The notes beneath the pieces are model-generated. The model searched no databases and was not told the DNA's origin. It was given only the letters and a program-made list of their open reading frames with translations. From JAJEFO01 sp009843725 (GTDB taxonomy: Bacteria; Pseudomonadota; Alphaproteobacteria; Rhodobacterales; Rhodobacteraceae), in the NCBI GenBank assembly GCA_965243215.1, contig CBDEUJ010000005.1, forward strand, positions 1,426,001-1,490,000: a stretch of 64,000 nt of DNA, written 5' to 3'. The stretch's first letter is position 1. Each line of letters begins with the position of its first letter. Shown one piece after another: positions 1-7,968 of the stretch. Made by a program: the position numbers and the translations under genes.

Positions 1-342
1 GAACTGGCTCGGGCCGACCTCTTCGAACGTGTCGGAGAACCAGCGCCGCATGCCTGCAGCAAAGCGCGAAGAGATGGGCTGATAGGGGTGTGTCGCCTGC
101 GCGATGTCCGCGACCGCGTCCTCCGGGCTGGCGGCTCCCTCGACATCGACGAACAGGAATGCCCAACCATCGTCCTCAAGCCTGCGGCCGAGCTCGCGTA
201 GGATGCTCGTCTTGCCCATGCGCCGCTGTCCGCTCACCAGCACATGGTTGCGCCCGCGCACACGCGATTCGAGCGTGTCCAGCTCGGCTTGACGGTCGAA
301 GAAGTCCTCGCCGCTCACCCAACGGCCGGTGGAAGATCTCAT
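1..342 (-). CDS. AAA+ ATPase, 5' part only (runs off the window)
   Basis: The first 114 residues of a P-loop ATPase are present and the gene continues left of base 1. The Walker A motif reads VSGQRRMGKTSILREL at about residues 37-52 and is followed by the FLFVDVEG strand typical of the ATPase_2/AAA_16-type single-subunit ATPases, which often carry a C-terminal winged helix. The ATG at 342 has the ribosome-binding site GGAGG 5-6 nt upstream and lies behind a strong promoter with paired operators, which suggests autoregulation. Substrate and partner cannot be told from this part. Confidence 0.75.
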   Translation of the reverse strand, partial: MRSSTGRWVSGEDFFDRQAELDTLESRVRGRNHVLVSGQRRMGKTSILRELGRRLEDDGWAFLFVDVEGAASPEDAVADIAQATHPYQPISSRFAAGMRRWFSDTFEEVGPSQF

Positions 343-354
343 GAGGGCCTCCAT

Positions 355-411
355 TCAACGAAATTGTTGAACGATACGACTCATCGTGTCTGTTGTCAAC
401 GATTTCGTTGA
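355..411 (-). promoter_or_regulatory. Promoter with two dyad operators for the AAA+ ATPase
   Basis: On the minus strand TTGACA (399-394) and TATCGT (376-371) are separated by 17 nt, a good sigma-70-type promoter. The dyad TCAACGATTTCGTTGA (396-411) overlaps the -35 and a related dyad TCAACGAAATTGTTGA (355-370) lies just downstream of the -10. The dyad centres are 41 bp apart, about four helical turns, so one dimeric repressor could hold both sites on one face. Confidence 0.6.
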
Positions 412-1438
412 CCACGATATTGTGGAGCTTTCTCATGCAGCGAGCGCCGCCGGTGCAGGCCGAACCGCAAGTCGCAGAATGGAGCCGGCTCAATTGACCT
501 GCCGGCATCTGGCACTTCCAGGGATTGTCCGTCCGGTACGGCAATGTCTCCAGCGTGTCGACGGAGGGCGGCGACAGGCGCACCGTGTCCGGGGGGTGCG
601 ATGGTCGGGTTCCGTCAACGCTCCAGGCCTGGCTGAATTCCTGTTGCGGATAGCTTGCGATTCTCATGCCTGCCTCGAGAAAGATGGACGGAACCGACCG
701 GAAGCCCGCGAAATCGCCCAAAGGCCAGCCCCCCCTGCGCTGCAATGGCATTCGAATCGGGGAACGACCAACTGATCGCACGACGCCGCCGCTGGTCAAC
801 GCCTTCGGGGCTTGGCTCGACGAGCAGCGCTCGCGCGACAGGAGCGTCGTCGGCGCGCGCGTCGAGCGCGAACCCGAGGCGCTGAAGCTCGGGGCGGACC
901 TCGACATCGTCCCGGGAAAGGAGCATGGCGGGTTTGGGCGCCATGATGGTTTCCCTCCGTGGGAGCAGGACTTGCGCCGTGCAATCCTCGTGGCATGCGG
1001 CACCCGCCCCATCGAGGACGGGACGTCTCGATACGCCCAAAACATGGGCATCCCGCATGCCCGAAGTGATGGCGGTCCGGGTGGTCGCGGAAGGCCGTGA
1101 AACCCGAATGTGACACGGTGCGGCCTGTCAGCGACAGAACGGGCGTCCGAGTCACCGCGTTCCGGATGCACAGCATTTGACGCCCGGCGAAAAACCTTTG
1201 CGGTTCGACTTGTTACGAACTTCTCAATCGCACCCGAGCTGAGGAATTTCAGCTTCAGCGTGTTTTCGCCGGCGATGGCAGCAAGCCGGGCGTCGGAACC
1301 GTCTCCATGCGCGAAGGCACGCCCGCCTTTGGAAGCCTGCCGCTGCCTGTCTCCGGCCTCCTCGCCCCAGCCAGCAAGTGGCCGGCTTGCTGGTGACCGG
1401 CGGCTGCGGCTCGTGCGTCCGGACTGGCCGGCAGCCCG
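412..1438. other. Region without a convincing gene
   Basis: Reading frames on both strands overlap here but none shows a recognisable domain or consistent coding character over more than about 100 codons. The only frame with a good ribosome-binding site is the 109-codon minus-strand ORF at 615-944, listed separately. The stretch next to the chrR stop (about 950-1438) may be decayed coding sequence. Confidence 0.4.
615..944 (-). CDS. Hypothetical small protein, doubtful
   Basis: A 109-codon frame begins MAPKPAMLLSRDDVEV and is preceded by GGAGGG with 8 nt spacing, a near-ideal ribosome-binding site. The first 50 or so residues have ordinary composition. The rest is arginine-rich and may be frame-shifted relative to an ancestral gene, because another minus-strand frame takes over plausibly near 660. 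No domain is recognised; it could be a small protein or a decayed 5' end. Confidence 0.25.
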   Translation of the reverse strand: MAPKPAMLLSRDDVEVRPELQRLGFALDARADDAPVARALLVEPSPEGVDQRRRRAISWSFPDSNAIAAQGGLAFGRFRGLPVGSVHLSRGRHENRKLSATGIQPGLER

Positions 1439-2083
1439 TCAGATCCCGAACAGCGGCTGCAGCAGGCGGGGCACCAGCGACCGGAAGCGGAGCGGCGCGT
1501 CGGTCACCGCCAGGCAGATGCAATCAGCCTCCGGCCCCGCGACGGGCTGGTGCACCACTGTCGGCCCGGCGAGCGAGACATCGCCCCGGCGATACCACGT
1601 CTCCCTGTCGTAGAAGGAGCCGGCCAGCACCAGCGTGGCCTCGAAGCCGCCATGGCCGTGATCGGGCACGCTCCGACCCGCCGGAATCGAAAGGAGACGC
1701 GCACTGGTTGCCATGCCGCCCGTCCTGAGCGGCACCTGCCGGATGCCGCCGCCAAGCGTGCGCCAGCGCAACGAGCCCGCGTCGCCCCCGGCGTGATCGC
1801 GCAGGGGCTGGGGCAGCACGAACGGGCCGGCCGCCTCGGACACTTCCGATGCAGTGTGGCGCTGTCCTGCAGTCACGGCATCGAGCGTCGCCTCCTCGAC
1901 GGGCGCGCCGGAAGGCATCGACGCCATCAGCGATCCGCCGACCTCCTCGACCATGTCGAGATCGGACCGGCAGGCCGGACAGAGCGCCAGGTGCGTTGCA
2001 ACCAGCAGCGAGGTCGCCTCGTCAAGGCTGCCTGCGCCGTAGGCAAGCAACAGGTCGCCATCGACATGGTGAACGACGTTCAT
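1439..2083 (-). CDS. chrR: ChrR-type cupin anti-sigma factor
   Basis: This 214-residue protein is the zinc-dependent anti-sigma partner of the upstream ECF sigma factor. The N-terminal anti-sigma domain carries His6, His31, Cys35 and Cys38 (THLALCPAC), the same numbering as the zinc ligands of R. sphaeroides ChrR. The C-terminal cupin domain has H142, H144, E148 and H178, matching the second metal site reported for ChrR within one residue. In the family, singlet oxygen or organic peroxides inactivate ChrR and free the sigma factor. Its ATG overlaps the rpoE stop by 4 nt, so the two are translationally coupled. Confidence 0.93.
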   Translation of the reverse strand: MNVVHHVDGDLLLAYGAGSLDEATSLLVATHLALCPACRSDLDMVEEVGGSLMASMPSGAPVEEATLDAVTAGQRHTASEVSEAAGPFVLPQPLRDHAGGDAGSLRWRTLGGGIRQVPLRTGGMATSARLLSIPAGRSVPDHGHGGFEATLVLAGSFYDRETWYRRGDVSLAGPTVVHQPVAGPEADCICLAVTDAPLRFRSLVPRLLQPLFGI

Positions 2084-2757
2084 CGCAGGTCCTCCCGCCT
2101 TGCGCCAAGCTCGGAACGCAGCCGGTTGAACGCCAGGCGCGCCCGCGACTTGACCGTCCCCAGCGGAATCCCGAGCCGTATCGCGATCGCCGGGTAGCTT
2201 TCGCCTTCGTAGAACGAGAGCCGCAGCACCTCCCGCTGCTCCTCGCTCAGCGCCGCCAGCGCGTTCCGGACCGCCTCGGCGCGCTCCTGCACCGCCAGCG
2301 CCTCTTCGCCTCCTGGATCAGGGTCGGGATGAAACGCCGGATCGCGGGGATCGAATTCGGGGCGCCGGTCGCGCCGGAAGGCGTCGATCCGCCGGTTGCG
2401 CGCGATGGCGAAGATCCAGGTCGCGGCACTGGCGCGGCTTGCATCATAGAGAGCCGCGCGGTTCCATACCGCGGCGAAGGTCTCCTGCAGGACGTCGTCA
2501 GCCTTGCCGGCATCGCCCCCGGCCCGCAGCAGGTAGGCCCTGACACGCGGCCCGAAATGCCGGAAGAGCGACGCGAAGGCGCCGCGGTCGCCGGTCTCCG
2601 CAACGGCGACCAGCCGGGCAGACATCTCGTCGAGCCGTCCGGCAGGCTGCGCACCAGCCTCCGCCGAATCCGCCGTGGCCTCGTCAGGGACCGTCCTGCC
2701 GACTCTCCGACGGGCTTGCGCATCCGGATATACGATCACGTCTCCCGGCTTCGTCAT
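2080..2757 (-). CDS. rpoE: ECF sigma factor RpoE (ECF11-type, singlet-oxygen response)
   Basis: Sigma region 2 (FASLFRHFGPRVRAYLL, then DDVLQETFAAVWNRA and ATWIFAIARNRRIDAFRR) and region 4 (LSEEQREVLRLSFYEG, then IPLGTVKSRARLAFNRLR) are intact. It pairs with chrR as in Rhodobacter. The start is uncertain. An ATG at 2766 lies inside the predicted -10 box and cannot be transcribed from that promoter. The ATG at 2757 is at or 1-2 nt before the expected +1. An internal ATG at 2625, just before region 2, would give a protein of the usual length. The -35/-10 pair upstream fits autoregulation. Confidence 0.93.
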   Translation of the reverse strand: MTKPGDVIVYPDAQARRRVGRTVPDEATADSAEAGAQPAGRLDEMSARLVAVAETGDRGAFASLFRHFGPRVRAYLLRAGGDAGKADDVLQETFAAVWNRAALYDASRASAATWIFAIARNRRIDAFRRDRRPEFDPRDPAFHPDPDPGGEEALAVQERAEAVRNALAALSEEQREVLRLSFYEGESYPAIAIRLGIPLGTVKSRARLAFNRLRSELGARREDLR

Positions 2758-2761
2758 GTGT

Positions 2762-2791
2762 CTCATACGGTCGATGCAGGGTTCCGGATCA
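2762..2791 (-). promoter_or_regulatory. RpoE-type promoter for rpoE-chrR
   Basis: On the minus strand TGATCC (2791-2786) is followed after exactly 18 nt by TATGAG (2767-2762). This resembles the TGATCC-N18-TAA/T pattern of the Rhodobacter RpoE regulon. The predicted +1 is near 2755, on top of the first usable start codon. Confidence 0.7.
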
Positions 2792-2810
2792 CTCCATCGC
2801 GTCCTTCATG

Positions 2811-2840
2811 TGATCCGCTTCACCCGTCACCGCGTATCCA
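2811..2840 (+). promoter_or_regulatory. RpoE-type promoter for the stress operon
   Basis: TGATCC (2811-2816) is followed after exactly 18 nt by TATCCA (2835-2840). The predicted +1 coincides with the ATG at 2848, so the first gene may be read from a leaderless mRNA. The two divergent -35 hexamers face away from each other with 19 bp between them. Confidence 0.7.
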
Positions 2841-2847
2841 GTTCACG

Positions 2848-4143
2848 ATGCAAAGTGAAGAGACAGGAGCGGCGGCGCGAACCGGCCGGCGCAGGATCGC
2901 CGTCGTGGGCGCAGGGATCTCGGGCCTTGGCGCGGCCTGGCTCCTGTCGCGTGCGCATGACGTGGCGCTCTTCGAGGCCGCAGGTCGGCTGGGCGGGCAC
3001 GCGCGGACCGTGACGGTCGGGACGGGGCTTCGCGACGTGCCGGTCGACACCGGCTTCATCGTCTTCAACCGGGTGAACTATCCCAACCTCTGCCGGCTCT
3101 TCGACCGTCTCGGCGTCGCCGTGCGCAGGAGCGACATGTCGTTCGCGGTCACGGTCGACGGGGGGGCGATCGAGTACGGATCGCGCGGTCTCCGCGGCGC
3201 GCTCGGACAACCGGCGAACCTCGCCCGTCCGGGATACTGGCGCATGTTCCGCGACATCGCGCGCTTCAACCGCACGGCGCTTGCCGACGCGTCCCGCATG
3301 CCTGGCCTGACGCTGGGCGACCTGATCCGGCGCAGGCGCCTGGGATCCTGGTTCGAGCGCTACTACCTCCTGCCCATGAGCGGTGCGATCTGGTCGACGC
3401 CACGCGCCGGAATGCTGGACTTCCCTGCGCTTCCGCTCGTCCGTTTCTTCGCCAATCACGGACTCCTGTCCTTCCGCGGCCATCACCAGTGGTGGACGGT
3501 CGAGGGCGGGTCGCGCAGCTACGTTGACAGGCTTGCCGCCGGCATGGAGGCGGAGGTGCGCCTGCGCGCCCGGGTCGAGGCCGTGACGCGAGAACCGGAC
3601 GGGGTCCGCGTCAAGGCCGCCGGCACCGATGCCGAGACCTTCGACACGGTTGTCCTTGCCTGCCATGCCGACGAGACGCTCAGGATCCTCCGGGACGCCA
3701 CGCCCGGCGAGCGCCGCGTCCTCGGCGGCATCCGGTTCCGCAGGAACCGGATCGTGCTGCACACCGATGCCCGCATGATGCCCCGGCGCAGGGCGTGCTG
3801 GTCAAGCTGGGTCTGCCTGGCGAGGTCACGGCCTGACGAGAGCCAGGCGTCTGTCACGTACTGGATGAACGCCCTCCAGGGCATTCCCGACGATGCGCAG
3901 GTCTTCGCGACGCTGAATCCCCCGGCACCGGTCGACGAAACCCGCATTCTCGACGAGCACCCGTTCGACCATCCGCAGTACGATGCCCGCGCCTTCGCGG
4001 CGCAGGCGGAGCTTCCATCCATCCAGGGCCGGGCGGACACGTGGCACTGCGGCGCCTGGACCGGCATGGGATTTCACGAGGACGGCCTTGCCAGCGCGGT
4101 GCGGGTGGCCACCGAACTGGGAGCGCCGCCGCCATGGGGCTGA
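2848..4143 (+). CDS. FAD-dependent amine-oxidase-fold oxidoreductase
   Basis: The 431-residue protein starts with the dinucleotide-binding motif VVGAGISGLGAAWLLS (about residues 19-34), continues with the LGGHARTV flavin motif, and ends with the FAD-contacting WHCGAWTGMGFHEDGLASA. This is the NAD/FAD-binding protein found beside DUF1365 and cyclopropane-synthase-like genes in RpoE regulons. It probably oxidises or desaturates a fatty acyl chain or carotenoid-like lipid. It is the first gene of the rightward operon, directly behind the RpoE-type promoter, and overlaps the next gene by 10 nt. The exact reaction is not established by the sequence. Confidence 0.85.
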   Translation: MQSEETGAAARTGRRRIAVVGAGISGLGAAWLLSRAHDVALFEAAGRLGGHARTVTVGTGLRDVPVDTGFIVFNRVNYPNLCRLFDRLGVAVRRSDMSFAVTVDGGAIEYGSRGLRGALGQPANLARPGYWRMFRDIARFNRTALADASRMPGLTLGDLIRRRRLGSWFERYYLLPMSGAIWSTPRAGMLDFPALPLVRFFANHGLLSFRGHHQWWTVEGGSRSYVDRLAAGMEAEVRLRARVEAVTREPDGVRVKAAGTDAETFDTVVLACHADETLRILRDATPGERRVLGGIRFRRNRIVLHTDARMMPRRRACWSSWVCLARSRPDESQASVTYWMNALQGIPDDAQVFATLNPPAPVDETRILDEHPFDHPQYDARAFAAQAELPSIQGRADTWHCGAWTGMGFHEDGLASAVRVATELGAPPPWG

Positions 4144-4895
4144 CCGATCCCTCCGTGATCCGGGCGCGCGTGGGCCACTTCCGGCGCACGCCCGTGGCGA
4201 ACCGCTTCAGCTACGCGGTGGACTGCCTGCTGCTCGACGAGGCGGCGCTTGCCGGAAACGCGGCCGTGAAGCTTTTCTCCTACGGTCGCCCCAACCTCGT
4301 CTCGCTCCATCCAGGAGATCACGGCGTTCCGGGCTGCCACGGGATCGAGAGCGTCCGGACCCTTGCGACGGACGCGGGCATTGGCGGCATCGACCGCGTG
4401 CTTCTCCTGGCCCAGCCACGCGTCTGGGGCTACGTGTTCAATCCGGTCAGCTTCTGGTTCCTGACCGGCACCGCCGGCAACCTCCGCGCGGTGCTGGCCG
4501 AGGTGCACAACACCTGGGGCGACCGGCACGGCTACCTCTGCGCGCAGGAAAGCGGCGCGGACATCGACGGCGACTGCTGGACGGTGTCGCGGAAGCGCTT
4601 CCACGTCTCGCCGTTCTTCGGCATCGCTGGCGAGTACACCTTCCGCTTCCGCCTGGAGGAATCCAGAGTCTCGGTACGGATCCGCTACGACGACGGCGAC
4701 GGCGGCGGGCTCGAGACGGCAATCACCGGCGAGCGGCGACCCTTCACCGACCGGGAGATCGCGCGGGCGATCCTCTCGCGGCCGTTCGGCGCGGCCAGGA
4801 CGACCGCGCTGATCCACTGGCAGGCGCTGCGGCTCTGGCGGAAGGGCGTGCCGGTCCGGCGACGCCCGGAACCGCCCAGGGACAGCATCACATGA
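4134..4895 (+). CDS. DUF1365 family protein
   Basis: The 253-residue protein has the family pattern: an N-terminal V(G)HFRRTPVANRFSY segment, the LLAQPRVWGYVFNPVSFWF core, and EVHNTWGDRHGY. DUF1365 proteins nearly always sit between this flavoprotein and a cyclopropane-fatty-acid-synthase homologue, suggesting a role in the same lipid modification, but the biochemical function is unknown. The ATG at 4134 was chosen because it begins the conserved domain and overlaps the upstream stop by 10 nt. A longer frame upstream is only the shadow of the flavoprotein gene. Confidence 0.85.
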   Translation: MGLTDPSVIRARVGHFRRTPVANRFSYAVDCLLLDEAALAGNAAVKLFSYGRPNLVSLHPGDHGVPGCHGIESVRTLATDAGIGGIDRVLLLAQPRVWGYVFNPVSFWFLTGTAGNLRAVLAEVHNTWGDRHGYLCAQESGADIDGDCWTVSRKRFHVSPFFGIAGEYTFRFRLEESRVSVRIRYDDGDGGGLETAITGERRPFTDREIARAILSRPFGAARTTALIHWQALRLWRKGVPVRRRPEPPRDSIT

Positions 4896-5407
4896 AGGCC
4901 GGAGGCGTATTGCCGGTCGTCCTGCTCCTGGCCGCAGGCGCCGCTGCGGCTGCGCCAGAGCTCGCGGGCCGCCTCGATTCGGAGCGCCCTGCGGGCTGCT
5001 CCGACTACGCGTTCCTGACCGCTGGCCTGTACAGGGCCGAGCTGTGGACGGATGACGGCGCGCCGCCGGGCGACAGGTTCGCCCTGTCGCTGGTCTATCG
5101 GCGTGATTTCTCCCGCCGCACGTTGGTGTCCGCCTCGATAATCGAGATGGCGCGCATGTCAGGCCGGCCCCGGAACGCGTTCGACGGGGCAAGGGCAGAG
5201 CTGGAACGGGCTTTCCGCGATGTCGGGAAGGGCGACCGCCTGACGGCGTGGCGGAGCGCTCCCGGACGCGTCGAGTTCTTCCACAACGGCGACGCGACGG
5301 GTGCGCTTACGCACGATGCCGAGCTGTTCCTCGACATATGGCTCGGTCCCGGGAGCCGCGATCCCAAGCGGCGCGCCGAACTGCTCTCCGGAGGCTGCGA
5401 TGACTGA
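4892..5407 (+). CDS. Chalcone-isomerase-like exported protein
   Basis: The 171-residue protein has a signal peptide (MKAGGVLPVVLLLAAGAAAA, cleavage near residue 20). The mature part resembles the Chalcone_3 family: a GLYRAELWTDDG strand, FALSLVYRRDFSRRTLV, a helix ending in FRDVGKGDRLTAW, and the terminal FLDIWLGP. Bacterial members bind fatty acids or similar ligands and mostly lack isomerase activity. The start overlaps the DUF1365 stop by 4 nt and the end overlaps the transporter start by 8 nt. Confidence 0.75.
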   Translation: MKAGGVLPVVLLLAAGAAAAAPELAGRLDSERPAGCSDYAFLTAGLYRAELWTDDGAPPGDRFALSLVYRRDFSRRTLVSASIIEMARMSGRPRNAFDGARAELERAFRDVGKGDRLTAWRSAPGRVEFFHNGDATGALTHDAELFLDIWLGPGSRDPKRRAELLSGGCDD

Positions 5408-6647
5408 GACATGCCTGAAGGGCGTTTCGCGGCGCGACCTCCTTCCGCCCGCCACGGTTGCGGCGATGCTCGCCTTCGCAGGCCTGCCGCTCTACATCCA
5501 TGCGCCGCGCTACTACGCGGACGAGATGGGCCTGGGGCTCGCCACGCTCGGCGCGGTGCTGCTTGGCGCGCGTGCGCTCGACAGCCTTCAGGATCCGGTC
5601 ATCGGCCGTCTGGCCGACCGTCTGCCGCTGCGTCGGGAGGCCTGGGCCCTGGCGTCCGGCGCACTGCTCTGCACCGGTCTCGCGCTGCTCTTCGCGCCGC
5701 CGGGATGGGGCGAGCCCCTGCCGCGGCTCGCGGCCGGCCTGCTTGCGGCGTTCACGGGATTCAGCGCGCTGCAGCTCGCGCTCTTCGACCATGGCCTCGC
5801 ACAGGCGGCTGAAGCCGGAGGGGGCCATACGCGGATCGCCCTCTGGCGCGAGGTCGGCGGCCTTGCAGGCATCTGCCTTGCCGCAGCCGTGCCGTCCGTC
5901 CTGGAACCGTCCCTGGGCGGCGCCCTTGCGCATTCCGGCTATGCCGTCGCCTTCGCGGGGATGGCCTTCCTCGCGCTCGGCGGCATGCGGCGGCGCTGGC
6001 TGGCCTCGGGCCGGTCCTTGCCGTCTGCCGGGTTCATGGAGGCCCTGCATGCTCCCGGCGTCAGGCCGCTGCTCGCGTTCGGCTTCGTCAACGCCTTGCC
6101 GACGGCGGTGACGTCGACGCTCGTGCTGTTCTTTCTCGCGGACGTCCTGAAAGCGGAGGCCCATGGCGGGCCGGTGCTGCTCGTGTTTTTCGCCGCTGCC
6201 GCGGCCGCAGCGCCCATTTGGGCGCGGCTGGCCGCGAAGGTCGGGCGCAGGGCGGCGCTCGCGTCCGGCATGGCGCTCTCCGTGCCCGTCTTCGTCTGGG
6301 CCCACGCGCTGGGCGCCGGCGACATCGTCCCCTTCTACGCGATAGCAGCGACCTCGGGCGCCGCGCTCGGCGCCGACATGACGCTGGCGCCGGCGATGCT
6401 GGCGGCCCGCATCACGGGCGGCGGCGGGCAGGTCTTCGCGCTCTGGACCTTCCTGCAGAAGTCCGCGCTCGCGCTCGCAGCCGGCGTCGTCCTGCCGCTG
6501 CTCGACCTTGCTGGATACGAGCCGGGCGCTCCGTCCGGGGACGGACGCATGGCGCTTTCAGCCGCCTACGCGCTCGTGCCCTGCGCACTGAAGCTCGCCG
6601 CGCTGCCCATGCTCCTGTTCATGGTCGGCGAAAGGAGGAAACCATGA
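5400..6647 (+). CDS. MFS transporter, GPH/MFS_2 type
   Basis: A 415-residue membrane protein with about 12 hydrophobic segments and the loop motif DPVIGRLADRLPLRR after segment 2, typical of the glycoside-pentoside-hexuronide:cation (MFS_2) group. An MFS gene of this type lies in the RpoE-controlled cluster next to rpoE in R. sphaeroides. Substrate is unknown; position in a lipid-modifying operon argues for a lipid precursor or product rather than a sugar. The ATG at 5400 overlaps the preceding stop by 8 nt; the stop overlaps the next start by 4 nt. Confidence 0.82.
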   Translation: MTETCLKGVSRRDLLPPATVAAMLAFAGLPLYIHAPRYYADEMGLGLATLGAVLLGARALDSLQDPVIGRLADRLPLRREAWALASGALLCTGLALLFAPPGWGEPLPRLAAGLLAAFTGFSALQLALFDHGLAQAAEAGGGHTRIALWREVGGLAGICLAAAVPSVLEPSLGGALAHSGYAVAFAGMAFLALGGMRRRWLASGRSLPSAGFMEALHAPGVRPLLAFGFVNALPTAVTSTLVLFFLADVLKAEAHGGPVLLVFFAAAAAAAPIWARLAAKVGRRAALASGMALSVPVFVWAHALGAGDIVPFYAIAATSGAALGADMTLAPAMLAARITGGGGQVFALWTFLQKSALALAAGVVLPLLDLAGYEPGAPSGDGRMALSAAYALVPCALKLAALPMLLFMVGERRKP

Positions 6648-7192
6648 GGATGAGACGCTTTCCCGGTTCGGGGCTGCTCTTCGACCTGGCGTCGCAGCGC
6701 GTCGACGCCTATGCCCGCGAAACCCCGGCTCTCGACCTGCGACACTATCTCGACGGTCCCGTGTCGGCGTCAGGCCTGTTCATCGGACTTTCGGGCCATG
6801 TCCAGCGGCGCTTCACCATCGAGATGACCGGGCGCTGGTCCGGCAGTCACGGCAGGCTCGAGGAGCGGTTCCGCTACGACGACGGCGAGACCGGAGAGCG
6901 ATTCTGGGAGATGGTCGTCGGCGAGGGCGGGACCTTGACGGCAACGGCCAACGACGTCCTCGGCGCGGCGAAAGGCGCGCAGAGCGGCAACGCGGCGGCG
7001 ATGCGCTACAGGCTGCGGGTGCCGCGAAAGGCGGGAGCAACCGTCGTCCGAATCGAGGACTGGTTCTACCTGATTGACGACGGCACGCTGATCAACCGGG
7101 CGCGCATGTCCTGGTTCGGTCTCAAGGTCGGCGAAATTGTCGCCTGCTTCCGCAGGGGCGGTGCCGCCGGACCGCGGATCGGGCAGCCATGA
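6644..7192 (+). CDS. DUF3833 family protein
   Basis: The 182-residue protein shows the DUF3833 pattern: LRHYLDGPVSASGLF, LEERFRYDDGETGERFWEM, the alternating-beta middle, and DWFYLIDDGTLINRARMSWFG near the end. It lacks the lipoprotein signal seen in many relatives and starts with a short basic stretch. The ATG has AGGAGG 5-6 nt upstream. Function is unknown; the family travels with SDR and cyclopropane-synthase-like genes. Confidence 0.8.
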   Translation: MRMRRFPGSGLLFDLASQRVDAYARETPALDLRHYLDGPVSASGLFIGLSGHVQRRFTIEMTGRWSGSHGRLEERFRYDDGETGERFWEMVVGEGGTLTATANDVLGAAKGAQSGNAAAMRYRLRVPRKAGATVVRIEDWFYLIDDGTLINRARMSWFGLKVGEIVACFRRGGAAGPRIGQP

Positions 7193-7968
7193 CCGGTCTT
7201 GCCGGAAGGCGATACTGGCTGGTCGGCGCCAGCACCGGAATCGGCCGGCAGCTCGCCCTGCGCCTGGCCCGCGAGGGTGCCGCGGTCGCCGCCTCGGCCC
7301 GCGACGAGGCGGCGCTCCTGAGCCTCGTCGAGGAAATGCAGCCCGCGCGCACGGGCCGCGGCGGCCATGCCGCGGTCGCGCTCGACGTCACCGACAGCTC
7401 CGCCACGCTCAGGGCCTTCCGCGACGTCGGCCCGGTCGACGGTGTCATCTACTGCGCGGGAGCCTACGAGCCGATGTCGGCAAGGCGACCGGATCTTCAC
7501 GCGCTCGAGCGGATCGTCGACGTCAATCTCACGGGCGCGCTCCGCGTTCTCGCCGCCTGCGTCCCGGAGTTCTGCAGCCGCGGTGCCGGGCACGTGCTGC
7601 TGGTCGGCTCCCTCGCCGGATGCCGGGGCCTTCCGGACGCCTGGGGCTACGGCGCGACCAAGGCAGCCTTGATGCACCTCGCCGAATGCCTGCGATGCGA
7701 CGCCGGCGGGTCAGGCGTCAAGGTCCAGATCTGCAGTCCCGGCTTCGTCGCAACGCGGCTGACGGCGAAGAACCGTTTCCGCATGCCCTTCATCATGACC
7801 CCTGAGGCTGCTGCCGGGCGCATCGTGCGCGGCATGGCGCAGCGCCGGTTCGAGATCGCGTTTCCCTTCGTCATGGCGGTGGCGTTCAGGCTCCTGTCCG
7901 CCCTGCCGCGTCCACTCCACTTCCGGCTCTTCGCGCGTGGCACAGGGCATCGGAGGCGAATTCCATGA
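7189..7968 (+). CDS. Short-chain dehydrogenase/reductase
   Basis: A 259-residue classical SDR: the cofactor motif GASTGIG (about residues 13-19), NxxG-like YCAGAYE, catalytic Ser in VGSLAGC and the YGATK (Y-x-x-x-K) pair. The C-terminal 50 residues are hydrophobic and basic (FPFVMAVAFRLLSALPRPL), suggesting membrane association. It overlaps both neighbours by 4 nt, so it is made with DUF3833 and the methyltransferase. A lipid intermediate is the likely substrate, by context. Confidence 0.85.
   Translation: MTGLAGRRYWLVGASTGIGRQLALRLAREGAAVAASARDEAALLSLVEEMQPARTGRGGHAAVALDVTDSSATLRAFRDVGPVDGVIYCAGAYEPMSARRPDLHALERIVDVNLTGALRVLAACVPEFCSRGAGHVLLVGSLAGCRGLPDAWGYGATKAALMHLAECLRCDAGGSGVKVQICSPGFVATRLTAKNRFRMPFIMTPEAAAGRIVRGMAQRRFEIAFPFVMAVAFRLLSALPRPLHFRLFARGTGHRRRIP

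Noticed and set aside
2762..2766. ATG at 2766 as rpoE start
   Set aside because: It lies inside the predicted -10 hexamer, so it would not be in the transcript from that promoter.
1849..2847. Long plus-strand extension of the FAD oxidoreductase to 764 codons
   Set aside because: The extension is antisense to rpoE and chrR; the protein family starts near the ATG at 2848, behind the RpoE-type promoter.
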